NCBI GenBank assembly: GCA_025965155.1 | Contig: JAOPXN010000098.1 | Location: forward strand, 44,518 to 108,517 | Direction of reading: 5' to 3' | Origin: Propionibacteriaceae bacterium | GTDB lineage: Bacteria > Actinomycetota > Actinomycetes > Propionibacteriales > Propionibacteriaceae | Length of the DNA stretch: 64,000 nt | Shown here: positions 18,099 through 27,330 of the stretch, piece after piece | How positions within the stretch are numbered: the first letter of the stretch is position 1 | Layout: the number at the start of each line of letters is the position of its first letter | The notes under the pieces: model-generated | What the model saw: the letters and a program-made list of their open reading frames with translations, nothing else | What the model was told of the DNA's origin: nothing | Database searches by the model: none | Program-made: the position numbers and the translations under genes

Positions 18099-20103
18099 AT
18101 AACGACCCTTTGCTCCAACGTTGTCGGTGGTAGATCCGATCGATCAACAACGCCGACACGATGATCGTGAACGATGCCGTGACGGTAAGCCACACGCTGA
18201 CGCCGCCGTCGTTCAGCAGCGTGCCAAGAACCGCGACGCCGAACGCTGCCACGGCCACCGCACGGAGGGTCACGCACGCGTCGGCGAGTGCCGGAACGGC
18301 ATAGCGGAAGACAATCACCCACAACACGGCCCCGATGATCAGCGAGCCGATACCGAGGGGAGCCGTCAGGGAAAGTCCTGCAGCGACCGCCTTCCGGATG
18401 ATGACGTCCTGAGCGTCCCCGTCGATGACCCGTTGGACGAAGGCTCCCAAGTGGCTTCGACCCGCCCCGCGCCGCCAGTCCAGCCAGGAGATCGTCGCAC
18501 CGAGCAACGCGGCGGCAGCGCCGGCGGATAGCACCTTGTGCCAGGTGATCGGCACGCCCGACAGGGCGCCGAGCAGCCACAGCACAGCCGGGGTCAGCAC
18601 CAGCACACCGCCGAAGTCGGCGCCCATTGATGGCCAGCCCTCGACGACAACAGCGCCGAAGCCGAGCAGCGCGACGGCGGCAAGAGCGGCCGAGCGGTGG
18701 CCCGCCCGCTGCAACCGCTCGGCGAGATAGCCGGCAACCACCAGCGTCGCGACTGCGTACACCGCGAACGTGACGTTGCCGAAGCCGTACCACCGTCCGC
18801 CGTCGACCGGTCTGGAGTTGAGCATCGAACCCGGCTGCATCGCCGCACCCAGCGCGGCGTCTACGGTCAACGTCGCCACCGTCACCGCAGCCCCGACGAC
18901 CGCAACAGGGAGGCGGCGACGGTTGGCCACGGTGATGACCAAGACGGTCAGTCCGACGGCCCAGGCCACGACCGCGAGGGTAAGAACCGGACCCGGTGAG
19001 CGTGCCGCCCACCAGCGCACAACACCGGTCAGCACCATGGCGGCCGGGAGCACGCATCCAAAAGCCAGTATCACCCTTGCTGCCGCAAGTCTGCCCGTTG
19101 CCACGCTGGCCACCAGCAGCACGAACACAGCGACGCCTCCGACACCCAGGGCCAGGTCCCCGCGCAGCACCGCGTCGGACAGCGCGGCCACCGCTGCAAG
19201 ATGACGGGAGAGAGCATCGGCCCTGACCTCGCCGGGACGGACCTGAAGTGGGGCGCCATCCACCGGCGCTGCATGGCCGGCGGTACCGCGCTGGCCGAAG
19301 TCAATGAGGGTGCGGGTCAGGTCGGTCAGGTTGACGACGCCGTCACGCCGGGTGCTCGCGGAGGTCAGCCACCCGGCAGGTGTTACCGGGACGGCATAGA
19401 GAATCTGCAGCTGGGGATCGCGGGAGCCGGCCACCGGCCCGATCCCGGTGACCACGACGGTGGTGTCGGGCCGGTCTGCCAGCATGGTGATGATCGAGTC
19501 GGACTCCCCACCCGCATCGACTACGGTGATCGGACACGGCGTCCGCAGGCCGCCCGCCACGAACTCCCGCACAGTGTCGTAGTCGGCTACTGTGCCGTCG
19601 GGCCGTGCTGCTGCGAGTGCGGCTCCCGGTCCGACGGCTGCTACGCACTCTGGCACCGTCGCGGCAAGCGTTCCAAGTCGGGCATCGCCATTACGCGCGG
19701 CCGCAGCCGCCAACAGCCGGTCCCAGCCGCTCACCCGCTGCTGCTCCACCTGTGGGTCGCAGAGTGATCCGACGCTGGTTCTCCGCCCCGCCCCTAACGT
19801 GGCCCACCCTGCTGCGGCGCAGTCGCCAATATAGCGCGCTCGGACTGAGACCGCGGCCGCCTGAACTTGGTTCGAGTGCACTTCGAGCACTGCCCGGTCG
19901 GCCGCCGCCGGCTGGTAGCGGCCGGTGACACCGACCACGACCACCTTGCCGGTGGAGAACGTCGTAGGCACGGGGGCCGGTTGCGCACTCTGCAGTACAC
20001 GCAGCCCGGCGAAGACAGCTCCCACCGTCAACACCCAGATGGTCCACCGCCAGGCCCGCGGCAACCTTCGATGGCGGGAAAGGGTCGCGGGCCGCTCAGA
20101 CAC
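17983..20103 (-). CDS. Large multi-pass membrane protein of unknown function
   Basis: 706 residues. One membrane segment near residues 18-36, then an extracytoplasmic region of about 270 residues with three Cys (CAAAGW, LCDPQ, VPECV, CPITV) that resembles alkaline-phosphatase-like or esterase-like folds only loosely, then about ten membrane segments from residue 320 to 665. GTG start supported by GAGGAGG upstream. I do not recognise the family with certainty; similar actinobacterial proteins are listed as hypothetical membrane proteins. The last 40 residues are read through the start of the DUF2127 gene and are probably a non-conserved tail, perhaps created by loss of an earlier stop. Confidence 0.6.
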   Translation of the reverse strand: MSERPATLSRHRRLPRAWRWTIWVLTVGAVFAGLRVLQSAQPAPVPTTFSTGKVVVVGVTGRYQPAAADRAVLEVHSNQVQAAAVSVRARYIGDCAAAGWATLGAGRRTSVGSLCDPQVEQQRVSGWDRLLAAAAARNGDARLGTLAATVPECVAAVGPGAALAAARPDGTVADYDTVREFVAGGLRTPCPITVVDAGGESDSIITMLADRPDTTVVVTGIGPVAGSRDPQLQILYAVPVTPAGWLTSASTRRDGVVNLTDLTRTLIDFGQRGTAGHAAPVDGAPLQVRPGEVRADALSRHLAAVAALSDAVLRGDLALGVGGVAVFVLLVASVATGRLAAARVILAFGCVLPAAMVLTGVVRWWAARSPGPVLTLAVVAWAVGLTVLVITVANRRRLPVAVVGAAVTVATLTVDAALGAAMQPGSMLNSRPVDGGRWYGFGNVTFAVYAVATLVVAGYLAERLQRAGHRSAALAAVALLGFGAVVVEGWPSMGADFGGVLVLTPAVLWLLGALSGVPITWHKVLSAGAAAALLGATISWLDWRRGAGRSHLGAFVQRVIDGDAQDVIIRKAVAAGLSLTAPLGIGSLIIGAVLWVIVFRYAVPALADACVTLRAVAVAAFGVAVLGTLLNDGGVSVWLTVTASFTIIVSALLIDRIYHRQRWSKGSLYVHTSELAGPTLRNWHHRKGFERACRNHRWCDPAVPQP

Positions 20104-20162
20104 AGCTCAGACCTCCTCTTCCCGCCTCACGACCACTGTCGCACTCCGGTTGGTTCTCGAGG

Positions 20163-21653
20163 TTAAGCAGTTGCCGATGAAGGACCCATGAAGGCGTGCA
20201 CCGGAGCGGCTGAGCTCTGTGGCAGGAGAACCGTGACTGCCATCTCGTCGCCGTGTTCGCACCGGGCGGGGTGGAGCCGGCCGAACCGCTGATGCGTCCC
20301 CGCATAACAGAGCCGCAGCTCGCCGTCGGCGTGGGTGACGATGGCTTCGACCAGCGAGAGCCCAAGCCCGAACCCGGGCCGGGAACGTGACTCGGCCGCA
20401 CGGGTGAACCGGTGCGTGGCGGTGGCCAGCAAGGCGGCGTCCATCCCGTCGCCACTGTCCACGACCACCAGCCTGCCGGCGCCGGGAACAGCGTCAACCG
20501 TGACGGTGACCGGCGGGCGCCCGTGCACCGAGGCGTTGTCGAGCAGGCTGGCCAACAGCTGGCTTACCTGCAGCTCGCCCAGAGCCACGTAGATGGCACC
20601 GGACGCCCATACCCTCACCGCCTGCTGGCTGCCCGGGCTGTCGCCGTCGAGCAGCGCGTTGCTTCGTGCAGCTTCCTGGATCGCAACGGCGGCGAGGTCG
20701 GTCGGCTCGGCGGCGACATCCAGGGCTGACTGCGTCCCGACGTGCAAGAGCTGCCCGGCCAGCTGGGTCAGCCGGACCAGATCCGTTTCAATCTCGGCGA
20801 GCACCTGCTCGTGCTCATCGACGGTTCGACGCCGCCGCAGGGCGAGCTGGACCCGAGCCTTCAGCAACGTGAGAGGCGTCCGCAGCTCATGGCTAGCATC
20901 GTTGACGAAGCGACGCTCCCGTTCCAGCGCGGCCTCGAGCGCGTCCAGTGTCGCGTTCAGCGTGTGGCCCAGGCGGGTCACCTCATCGTCGCGGTCCGGG
21001 GGGACGTCGAGTCGTACCCCGGACGCGCCCGCGACGATGTCCGCAGCTTGTGCGCGGTAGCGCTCAACCGGCCGCAGCGCCAGCCGCGCGAGTCGATCCC
21101 CCACCAATGCAGTCACCACCAGCGCGCCGAACCCGGCCACGACCAGTTGTACGAGGAGCTCCAGCAAGGTCTCATCGCGCTCGTCTCGGCGTAGTCCGAC
21201 GACCAGTAGTGCCGCGCGTTGGCTCCTAGCGACCGGTAGCGCCGTCGCGTAGGCGTGCAGCGGACGGCGATTGGTCGGCAGGAGCCTGCCGACGTCTGCT
21301 CTGACCGGTTCCGACAGTGCCCGGCGCGCAACGTCAGCCGCCAGTAGCGGCTCTGGCCCCAGCGAGGAGCTGTACGCCAGAACACTGCCGTCTGCGGCAA
21401 GCACCTGGTAGACCTCGTCGCTCGGCAGCCGCGGCGCCTCTCTAGCAATTTGCCCCTCGGGCGTGACGAAAGGCGCTACCAGGCTGGAGAGCTCGCTCAG
21501 TTCCTCGTTGATCTGGCGGTCAAGGGCAAAGGAGACCCGCCAGTACACGAAAGCGGCAGTCGCGGTGAGGACGAGCAGCATCGTTGCCGAGAAACCCGCG
21601 ACGAGCCGGACGCGGAGCGGGAGCCGGGCCAGCCGGAGCGTCATACGTGTCAT
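20163..21653 (-). CDS. Membrane sensor histidine kinase (HAMP, HisKA, HATPase)
   Basis: 496 residues from the ATG at 21653, which overlaps the regulator stop as ATGA; the frame is open further upstream only inside the regulator gene. Layout: membrane segment 1 near residues 15-35, extracytoplasmic sensor about 36-160, membrane segment 2 about 165-190, HAMP, then dimerisation domain with the phospho-acceptor in NDASHELRTPLTLL, N-box DNASVHGRP, DSGDGMD and GFGLGLSLVEAI. Classic EnvZ/PhoR-like kinase. Pairs with the regulator encoded just upstream; signal unknown. Confidence 0.93.
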   Translation of the reverse strand: MTRMTLRLARLPLRVRLVAGFSATMLLVLTATAAFVYWRVSFALDRQINEELSELSSLVAPFVTPEGQIAREAPRLPSDEVYQVLAADGSVLAYSSSLGPEPLLAADVARRALSEPVRADVGRLLPTNRRPLHAYATALPVARSQRAALLVVGLRRDERDETLLELLVQLVVAGFGALVVTALVGDRLARLALRPVERYRAQAADIVAGASGVRLDVPPDRDDEVTRLGHTLNATLDALEAALERERRFVNDASHELRTPLTLLKARVQLALRRRRTVDEHEQVLAEIETDLVRLTQLAGQLLHVGTQSALDVAAEPTDLAAVAIQEAARSNALLDGDSPGSQQAVRVWASGAIYVALGELQVSQLLASLLDNASVHGRPPVTVTVDAVPGAGRLVVVDSGDGMDAALLATATHRFTRAAESRSRPGFGLGLSLVEAIVTHADGELRLCYAGTHQRFGRLHPARCEHGDEMAVTVLLPQSSAAPVHAFMGPSSATA

Positions 21654-22339
21654 CCGTTGCCTCCGTCGATCCGGTACCCGGCACCCCGCAGAGTGGTGAT
21701 CGTGTCCGTGCCGAACGGCCTGTCGATCTTGGCCCGAAGGCTGGCCACGTGGACGTCGATGACGTTGCTGCGAAGGTCGGTCTCCCCGTCCCATACCTCA
21801 TCCAAAATCTGCGACCGGGTGACCAGCTGACCGGCCCGTTGCAACAGCAGCTGCAGGATGGCGAACTCGCGAGCGGACAGCTCGATCTCCACCTCACCGC
21901 GCGCCGTTCGACGGGACCTGGCATCCAGCACGAGGTCAGCAACCCGCAACGGGCCCTCGTCGGAATCGTCCGTGTGCGCACGGCGGTGCAGGGCTCGCAG
22001 CCGGGCCAGCAACTCGTCCAGGTCGAACGGTTTGACAACGTAGTCGTCGGCGCCGGCATCAAGACCGCTGACACGGTCCACGACGGTGGTACGAGCGGTC
22101 AGCATCAGAACCGGCGTCCGGACCCCGAGCTCGCGAAGCCGGCGACAGACGCTGACGCCATCCATCTCCGGCAACATCCAGTCGAGCAGCAGCACATCAT
22201 GGGTGCCACCCTGATCCAACGCAGCGTCCAACGCGGCCCGGCCGCTGTGCTGTAGGTCGACAGTCCAGCCCGCCTCCGTCAGCGACTGCTCGAGCAGCGA
22301 GGCCAGCCGGACTTCGTCTTCGGCCACCAGAATCCGCAT
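21650..22339 (-). CDS. OmpR-family response regulator
   Basis: 229 residues starting MRILVAEDEVRLASLLEQ. Receiver domain (1-115) with acidic pocket DED-like residues, phospho-Asp in VLLLDWMLPEMDG and conserved Lys in VVKPFDLDELLARL; winged-helix DNA-binding domain in the C-terminal 100 residues, ending GAGYRIDGGNG. The ATG at 22339 begins the conserved receiver strand, so upstream codons were dropped. Translationally coupled to the sensor kinase. Targets unknown; the nearest candidates are its own operon and the large membrane protein gene downstream. Confidence 0.94.
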   Translation of the reverse strand: MRILVAEDEVRLASLLEQSLTEAGWTVDLQHSGRAALDAALDQGGTHDVLLLDWMLPEMDGVSVCRRLRELGVRTPVLMLTARTTVVDRVSGLDAGADDYVVKPFDLDELLARLRALHRRAHTDDSDEGPLRVADLVLDARSRRTARGEVEIELSAREFAILQLLLQRAGQLVTRSQILDEVWDGETDLRSNVIDVHVASLRAKIDRPFGTDTITTLRGAGYRIDGGNG

Positions 22340-22438
22340 GTACCTAATGTTCCAGCCGGATCGCAGTGCGGCACCAGAACAGGGTGACGGCAACGGGGCC
22401 CGCTGTGGTTGACGGTGAAGAAGCGGCTGTCCGCCGCC

Positions 22439-24058
22439 TCAGCGGATGCCGAGGGTGAGCAACGTGACCGAGTGCGGAGGGACAGTCAGGACTCCATCAT
22501 CCATCCGGACGTCGCGCGGCTGACTGAGCACGACGCGGTCGTCGTCGCCGATCGTGTTGACTGCGAAGAGGTCGCCGGTCGCGGTCCCCAGCTCGCGCAG
22601 CTCCCCAACCGCAGGCAGCTCATGCCGGCCGTCGAGGCTGAGGCGGATGTCGACGCGCTCCGCCGGGGACCGGTTGATCAGGGCAACCGTCAGGCGTCCG
22701 GCGTCGTCCAGTGACGAGGACACGTCGAGGTAGGACACTCCCGTCATTGCGGTCAACAGGTCGCCACCGGGGCCACGGTCCTCGTCACTGAGACGTGCCG
22801 ACATGTACCTGGCCGGAGCGATCACGGTGTTCGCGGTCAGCCTGGTACCGAAGTGGTTGTGGTACAGGTCCCAGACCCAGTACGAGGCGGTCCGCACGAT
22901 GCCATCAGGACGTACGTTGATCAGGCCGTTGGCGTTGACCAGGTTGACGGTGTTCGTCATGGCCACAGGTACCGGCAGCCGGGCGGCACGGTGCACAGCG
23001 TGGAACACACCGGCGTAGAACAAGGCGTCGGCAAGGGTCCGCGGGCTATGCCGGTTGACGCGGCGGGGCGGCGCCTGCGACTCAGTTCTGATCTGGCGCT
23101 CCGCGGTTCCGCCGTCGGGGCCCGGTTGCGGGTCCGGCCAGGACTCCGGCTCCAGGTGGCGGATGTTCCACTCGTCCATCGCGATCGACGGCGGCAGCTC
23201 GATCCCGCACCTGTCGGCGATGGCCTCGATCTGGCGGGAGTACTCGACGATCGTGCGCTCGAAGTGGACAGCCTGGCCGACCACTGCCTCGAACTCCGCG
23301 GCGGTGGGCCGCACCAGGTGCTCACTGGCTCCGTAGAGGTGCAGGGACAGGTACTCCACGGATTCCCCGAGCCCGGCCACGACCGCCTCGGTCCAGTCTT
23401 CGCGCGGGTGGCCGACGGCGACGAACTGGAGATTCGGGTCCACCGCGCGCATGAACCTGGCGTGCTCGCGGGCGTCTGCGACATACCGGCCAACGTCGCG
23501 GTGACCCATCTGCCAGTCGCCATAGACCTCGTTACCCAGCCCCCAGAGCCGAACGGCCCAGGGTGCGTCGCGGCCATCTCGTCGCCGCTGGTCCGCCAGA
23601 TCAGTGCGACCGGCATAGTTCGTGTACTCGACCCACCGCACGGCGTCGTCCACGCTGCGGCAGCTGTGGGCAAGATATGGCTCCGCCTTCACTGCCTCAC
23701 ACCAAGCCAGGAACTCCGGCGTACCGAAGCGGTTGCTCTCCTCAGACCCCCAGGCCAGCTCCAGCCGGCGCGGTCGGGCCTCCTTGGGTCCGACCCCGTC
23801 CTGCCACCAGTAGGCCGAGGTGAAGTTGCCGCCCGGCCAGCGCAGCACCGGGACGCCGAGCTCGGCGCACGCCTCGAGCACGTCGACGCGGCATCCCTGC
23901 AGCGGGCCGTCGGGGTAGGAGCGCGGCGAACCCTCGTCATAGACACCGCCCTCGATGTTGCCGAAGAAGGCGGACTCGAGGAAATGGCCGTAGACCTTGG
24001 GGTCGATCGCCGCGCCGAGAGGGACGGTGGAGAGGTCGACGTGAGCCTGCAGATTCAT
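22439..24058 (-). CDS. GH51 alpha-L-arabinofuranosidase
   Basis: 539 residues from the ATG at 24058. GH51 marks: HFLESAFFGNIEGGVYDEGS, VPVLRWPGGNFTSAYWW, acid/base Glu177 in LWGLGNEVYGDWQMGH and nucleophile Glu296 in AMDEWNIRH, followed by the C-terminal beta domain. There is no signal peptide, so it works in the cytoplasm on imported arabino-oligosaccharides, as most GH51 enzymes do. A longer frame starting at 24142 would overlap the sulfatase stop and lacks family match. It follows the sulfatase gene by 67 bases on the same strand, suggesting joint action on one glycan. Confidence 0.93.
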   Translation of the reverse strand: MNLQAHVDLSTVPLGAAIDPKVYGHFLESAFFGNIEGGVYDEGSPRSYPDGPLQGCRVDVLEACAELGVPVLRWPGGNFTSAYWWQDGVGPKEARPRRLELAWGSEESNRFGTPEFLAWCEAVKAEPYLAHSCRSVDDAVRWVEYTNYAGRTDLADQRRRDGRDAPWAVRLWGLGNEVYGDWQMGHRDVGRYVADAREHARFMRAVDPNLQFVAVGHPREDWTEAVVAGLGESVEYLSLHLYGASEHLVRPTAAEFEAVVGQAVHFERTIVEYSRQIEAIADRCGIELPPSIAMDEWNIRHLEPESWPDPQPGPDGGTAERQIRTESQAPPRRVNRHSPRTLADALFYAGVFHAVHRAARLPVPVAMTNTVNLVNANGLINVRPDGIVRTASYWVWDLYHNHFGTRLTANTVIAPARYMSARLSDEDRGPGGDLLTAMTGVSYLDVSSSLDDAGRLTVALINRSPAERVDIRLSLDGRHELPAVGELRELGTATGDLFAVNTIGDDDRVVLSQPRDVRMDDGVLTVPPHSVTLLTLGIR

Positions 24059-24125
24059 GAGCGGCGTCCCTGAGCCGGCGACCGGCTGTGCAAGACGGCG
24101 GCCGGGGCCTGCGTGATGGCGCGCC

Positions 24126-25613
24126 TCACGTCTGCGTTTCAAACGAGCTGAGGGTCGGGTCGTAGTCCTTGGCGCCGACGTTGTACATGGTGGACATCCA
24201 GTGGAAGAAGTTGTCCCCGCGGTCGCGCAGCAGCGTGTAGAGCCGCTGCATCATCGCATCGCGGACGCCCGCCAGCTCCGGATGGTGGTAGCGGTTGTGC
24301 AGTTCGTCGGGATCGTGCCGGAGGTCGTACAGCTCGTTGACCGACTCCGGGTTGACGATCAGCTTGATGCCGTTGGCGACCAGAGCCCGCTGCGGGTACG
24401 GGAAATGGTGGCCGTGGAACTCCAGGACCAGGTCAACAGGCCACTCCACCTGCTCGTCTCGGAGCAGCGGCAGCAGTGATCGACCGTCGACCGCTAGGCC
24501 CGGGTCCATGCCCGCAACGTCCAGCACCGTCGCGGTGAAGTCGATCAAGGTCGCGTACCGGTCGGTCCGGCCCGACGCCTGGCCAGGTGTTCGGACCACG
24601 CAAGGCAGGTGATAGATGTCCTCATACATCGCCGGCCCCTTGTCGTGCAGCCGGTGCGCGCCGGTGAACTCTCCGTGGTCGGCGGAGAAGAAGACGGTGC
24701 TGTCATCCAGCACTCCCAGCTCGCGCGCCGCGTCGATGATCCGGCCGATCTGCTGGTCGATCAAGGTGACGTAGCCCCAGTACGCCGCCACCAGCTTGCG
24801 CGACTCAGCCTCCGTCATCGTGTCGAACGCCCAGTGCGCTGAGTAGTTGGCCTGCACCGGCGGCTTGCCGGCGAACGTCTCTGCCACCGAGGCGGGCAGC
24901 GTGATGTCGTCGGGGTCGTACAGGTCGAGATACTGCTCCGGCACGATGTACGGCAGGTGCGGGCCGAAGAAGTGTGTCGCCAAGAAGAACGGCCGTTGGC
25001 CTTGCTTGTAGTCGGCCGCATACTGCCGCAGCCGCTCGATGGCCCGCTCGGCGAGGAAGTACTCGAACGTCGCCTCGACCGGCTGATCCAGACAGGCGGC
25101 GATCAGGTTGCCCTCGTTGCCGTTGGGAAAGGTGCCACGCATCTGGCGCGAGATCGCGTATGGCGGCAGCTCGTGGTCGGCCAGGTAGCGCAGATACGCT
25201 GGGTGGTCGACAGGGTTGTGCCAGCCCCTGAAGTCCTCGCCGTCAAAGCCGTAATCGGCTGCGGTGAGCTCGGTCCCGACGTGCCACTTTCCCACCAGGC
25301 CGACGTTGTACCCGCACCCGCGCAGCGCTCGGCCGAAGGTGAACTGGTCCTCGGCAAGCTCCTCGCGGTAGCCCACGTTGCGCTCGTAGTTCGCCAGCAG
25401 CTGATGCCGGAACGGCGCGGCACCGGTGAGCAGGCTGGCCCGCGCCGGCGTACAGATCGCGGTCGGAGTGTAGAAGCGGTCGAACACCGTTCCCTCGGCG
25501 GCCAGGGCATCGAGTGTCGGGGTGTCCACCACCGTGTTCCCATTGCAGCCCAGGGTGTCGTAGCGATGCTGATCAGTGAGGAAGAACAACATGTTGCCGG
25601 GCGCCGAGGGCAT
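24126..25613 (-). CDS. Type I (formylglycine) sulfatase
   Basis: 495 residues. NMLFFLTDQHRYDTLGCNGN at the N-terminus gives the metal-binding Asp, and Cys54 in CTPARASLLTG is the residue converted to formylglycine in the C-x-P-x-R class; the later SADHGEFTGAH gives further metal ligands. It removes sulfate esters, most likely from a carbohydrate. No signal peptide is apparent, so like the neighbouring GH51 it would act inside the cell. No formylglycine-generating enzyme gene is in this window. The start lacks a strong ribosome site; Met8 is an alternative. Confidence 0.92.
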   Translation of the reverse strand: MPSAPGNMLFFLTDQHRYDTLGCNGNTVVDTPTLDALAAEGTVFDRFYTPTAICTPARASLLTGAAPFRHQLLANYERNVGYREELAEDQFTFGRALRGCGYNVGLVGKWHVGTELTAADYGFDGEDFRGWHNPVDHPAYLRYLADHELPPYAISRQMRGTFPNGNEGNLIAACLDQPVEATFEYFLAERAIERLRQYAADYKQGQRPFFLATHFFGPHLPYIVPEQYLDLYDPDDITLPASVAETFAGKPPVQANYSAHWAFDTMTEAESRKLVAAYWGYVTLIDQQIGRIIDAARELGVLDDSTVFFSADHGEFTGAHRLHDKGPAMYEDIYHLPCVVRTPGQASGRTDRYATLIDFTATVLDVAGMDPGLAVDGRSLLPLLRDEQVEWPVDLVLEFHGHHFPYPQRALVANGIKLIVNPESVNELYDLRHDPDELHNRYHHPELAGVRDAMMQRLYTLLRDRGDNFFHWMSTMYNVGAKDYDPTLSSFETQT

Positions 25614-25784
25614 GTCTCATCATCACGTAGACCGAGCGCAGTCAGGAGCGGGGGGTCGCGTCCCCGTTTGGTCGCCACGACCTACGGCTGGAACAAGTTC
25701 GGCTGCTGAAACAGCGCACAAAGGGCAAAAGTCCCTGCCATGGAATGCCCCAACTACGTCCGGTCCGTCTGGGCGAGCGAAGTC

Positions 25785-26486
25785 TCAGGCGGCCGTGACC
25801 ACTACGCAACAGCGGCCTGGCGACGGGTCGAGTCGGACGGTCAGCTTGTCGTCACCGACCTGGTCGGCCGCGCCCGCGAGCAGGGCCATGTTCATGCCGC
25901 AGACCAGGTCGGTGTGGTCCTGGGCGAGCAGGTGGAAGGGGCAGTTGACGAGGTGGAGGGTGTTGCCGTCCTGGCTGGGCTCGTACCCGTAGTCCGTGAG
26001 CGTCTCGCTGGCCGCGTCGAGAAGCCGTTGCCGACTGCGTCCCCGCTCCATCCGCGACCGCATCTGATCTCCCAGGCCGCGGCCGAGCTCGGCGGCAGCG
26101 GACTGCAGCGCCTGGATCACCGGGACTCCGCTGCGCGCCGACTCCTCGATGGCCCGCGCCATCAGCTGGCCGGCTAGGTCGTACCGCCGCTCAGGAACGC
26201 TGACCGACAGCTCCCGGTCCGACCGGCGGTACAGCTTGGTTGGCCGGCCGGCGCCGGGGCCACGGCGATCGCTGAGCCGCTTGTAGGTTGTGACGAGCAG
26301 GCCCTCCTCGACCAGCTTGTCCAGGTGGAACTTAGCAGTGTGCCGGGCGATCTTCAGGCCCTCGCAGGCCTGGTCCCTGCTCACCGGCTCAGCTTGCGCG
26401 GCGACGTACCGGTAGAGGTCCCGTCGGACCGGCTCCGCGAGCGCCGCAACGCCGGCGACGCGTTCGCTGAAGTCATCGCGGCTCAC
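25785..26486 (-). CDS. ArsR/SufR-like winged-helix regulator with C-terminal cysteine cluster
   Basis: 233 residues from the GTG at 26486, chosen for the AAGAAGG just upstream; a GTG at 26510 is possible. N-terminal winged helix (about 10-90, with ARHTAKFHLDKLVEEGLLV as recognition region). The C-terminal domain holds Cys182 and Cys196 (NCPFHLLAQDHTDLVC) and Cys226-Cys227 at the end, an arrangement like that of SufR-type iron-sulfur regulators. Divergent from folE, with an operator-like inverted repeat and overlapping promoters between. I infer a redox or iron-sulfur-responsive repressor of folE and the reductase; cluster binding is not shown. The 171 bases between this gene and the sulfatase hold nothing clear. 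Confidence 0.8.
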   Translation of the reverse strand: MSRDDFSERVAGVAALAEPVRRDLYRYVAAQAEPVSRDQACEGLKIARHTAKFHLDKLVEEGLLVTTYKRLSDRRGPGAGRPTKLYRRSDRELSVSVPERRYDLAGQLMARAIEESARSGVPVIQALQSAAAELGRGLGDQMRSRMERGRSRQRLLDAASETLTDYGYEPSQDGNTLHLVNCPFHLLAQDHTDLVCGMNMALLAGAADQVGDDKLTVRLDPSPGRCCVVVTAA

Positions 26487-26515
26487 AATCCACCTTCTTC
26501 TATCGGACACATCTC

Positions 26516-26544
26516 TTGACGAAAGAGCGGTCTAGTTCTAACGT
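26516..26544 (+). promoter_or_regulatory. Sigma-70-type promoter of folE
   Basis: TTGACG (26516-26521) and TAACGT (26539-26544) are 17 bases apart, a good match to the housekeeping promoter. The predicted start of transcription would lie about 30 bases before the folE GTG at 26581, with AAGGAG in between. On the opposite strand another TTGACG lies at 26542-26547, overlapping this -10 box, and could serve the divergent regulator gene. Confidence 0.6.
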
Positions 26545-26564
26545 CAAATGTACTGTCCGTTAGA
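26537..26564. promoter_or_regulatory. Inverted-repeat operator between the HTH regulator and folE
   Basis: TCTAACG at 26537-26543 and CGTTAGA at 26558-26564 form a perfect 7-base inverted repeat with a 14-base spacer. It covers the folE -10 box and the divergent -35 box, where a repressor would block both genes. The neighbouring winged-helix regulator is the natural candidate to bind it. The assignment is inferred from symmetry and position. Confidence 0.55.
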
Positions 26565-26580
26565 TGAAGGAGTCAACGAT

Positions 26581-27330
26581 GTGGACCCATCAAGCAGCCG
26601 CAGCGCCGAGGGCGACTCGGCCGCACACGCCCGCCCGGCCTATCAGCCGGCCTGGACGCACGGTCGGGAGCACGCTGTGACCACCGCGCTCACCGGCGAA
26701 CACCCGGACCCGGCGACGGATGAGGTAGGAAGGGTCCGCCCGCTGCGGGTGGTGCGGGGTGCGGACGAACCTGACCTGGTGGCGGCCGAGCGGGCGGCTT
26801 TCGCGTTCCTGGCTGCGTTAGGGGTGGAGCTCGACACCGAGAGCCTGTCCGCCACTCCGGCACGGATGGCGCGGGCCTATGCCGAGCTCTTCACTCCTCG
26901 ACCCTTCGACCTGACGACCTTCCCGAACGACGCGGGATACGACGAGCTGATCATCGCGCGCTCGATCCCGGTGCATTCGGTGTGCGAGCACCACCTGCTG
27001 CCCTTTATCGGCGTGGCCCACGTCGGCTACCTGCCCGGCGACCGGATCCTGGGTCTGTCCAAGCTGGCCCGGGTAGTGGAACTGTTCGCCCGTCGCCCAC
27101 AGGTCCAGGAGCGACTGACCCAGCAGATCGCTGACTGGCTTCGGGAGAACGTGGCACCGAGAGGCGTCGGGGTGGTGGTGGAGGCTGAGCACCTGTGCAT
27201 GACCGTTCGGGGCGTCCGAGCAACCAACACCAGCACCGTCACCTCTGCGCTGCACGGCCAGCTGCGCAACGACGCCTCCTCGAGGGCGGAGTTCTTCTCA
27301 ATCGTCGCTCCGAGCCGGGCCACGTCATGA
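26581..27330 (+). CDS. folE: GTP cyclohydrolase I
   Basis: 249 residues from the GTG at 26581 (AAGGAG eight bases upstream); GTG at 26677 would remove a Ser/Ala-rich unmatched N-terminus. Conserved core: SVCEHHLLPFIGVAHVGYLP with the zinc Cys and His, GLSKLARVVELFARRPQVQE, and AEHLCMTVRGVRA with the third zinc Cys. Converts GTP to dihydroneopterin triphosphate, first step of folate, tetrahydrobiopterin or deazapurine synthesis. No other folate genes are near; instead it is coupled by an ATGA overlap to a flavoprotein reductase and faces an HTH regulator, so this may be a second, condition-specific FolE. Confidence 0.94.
   Translation: MDPSSSRSAEGDSAAHARPAYQPAWTHGREHAVTTALTGEHPDPATDEVGRVRPLRVVRGADEPDLVAAERAAFAFLAALGVELDTESLSATPARMARAYAELFTPRPFDLTTFPNDAGYDELIIARSIPVHSVCEHHLLPFIGVAHVGYLPGDRILGLSKLARVVELFARRPQVQERLTQQIADWLRENVAPRGVGVVVEAEHLCMTVRGVRATNTSTVTSALHGQLRNDASSRAEFFSIVAPSRATS

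Noticed and set aside
22853..24073. 406-residue plus-strand frame
   Set aside because: Antisense to the GH51 gene, whose catalytic motifs are intact.
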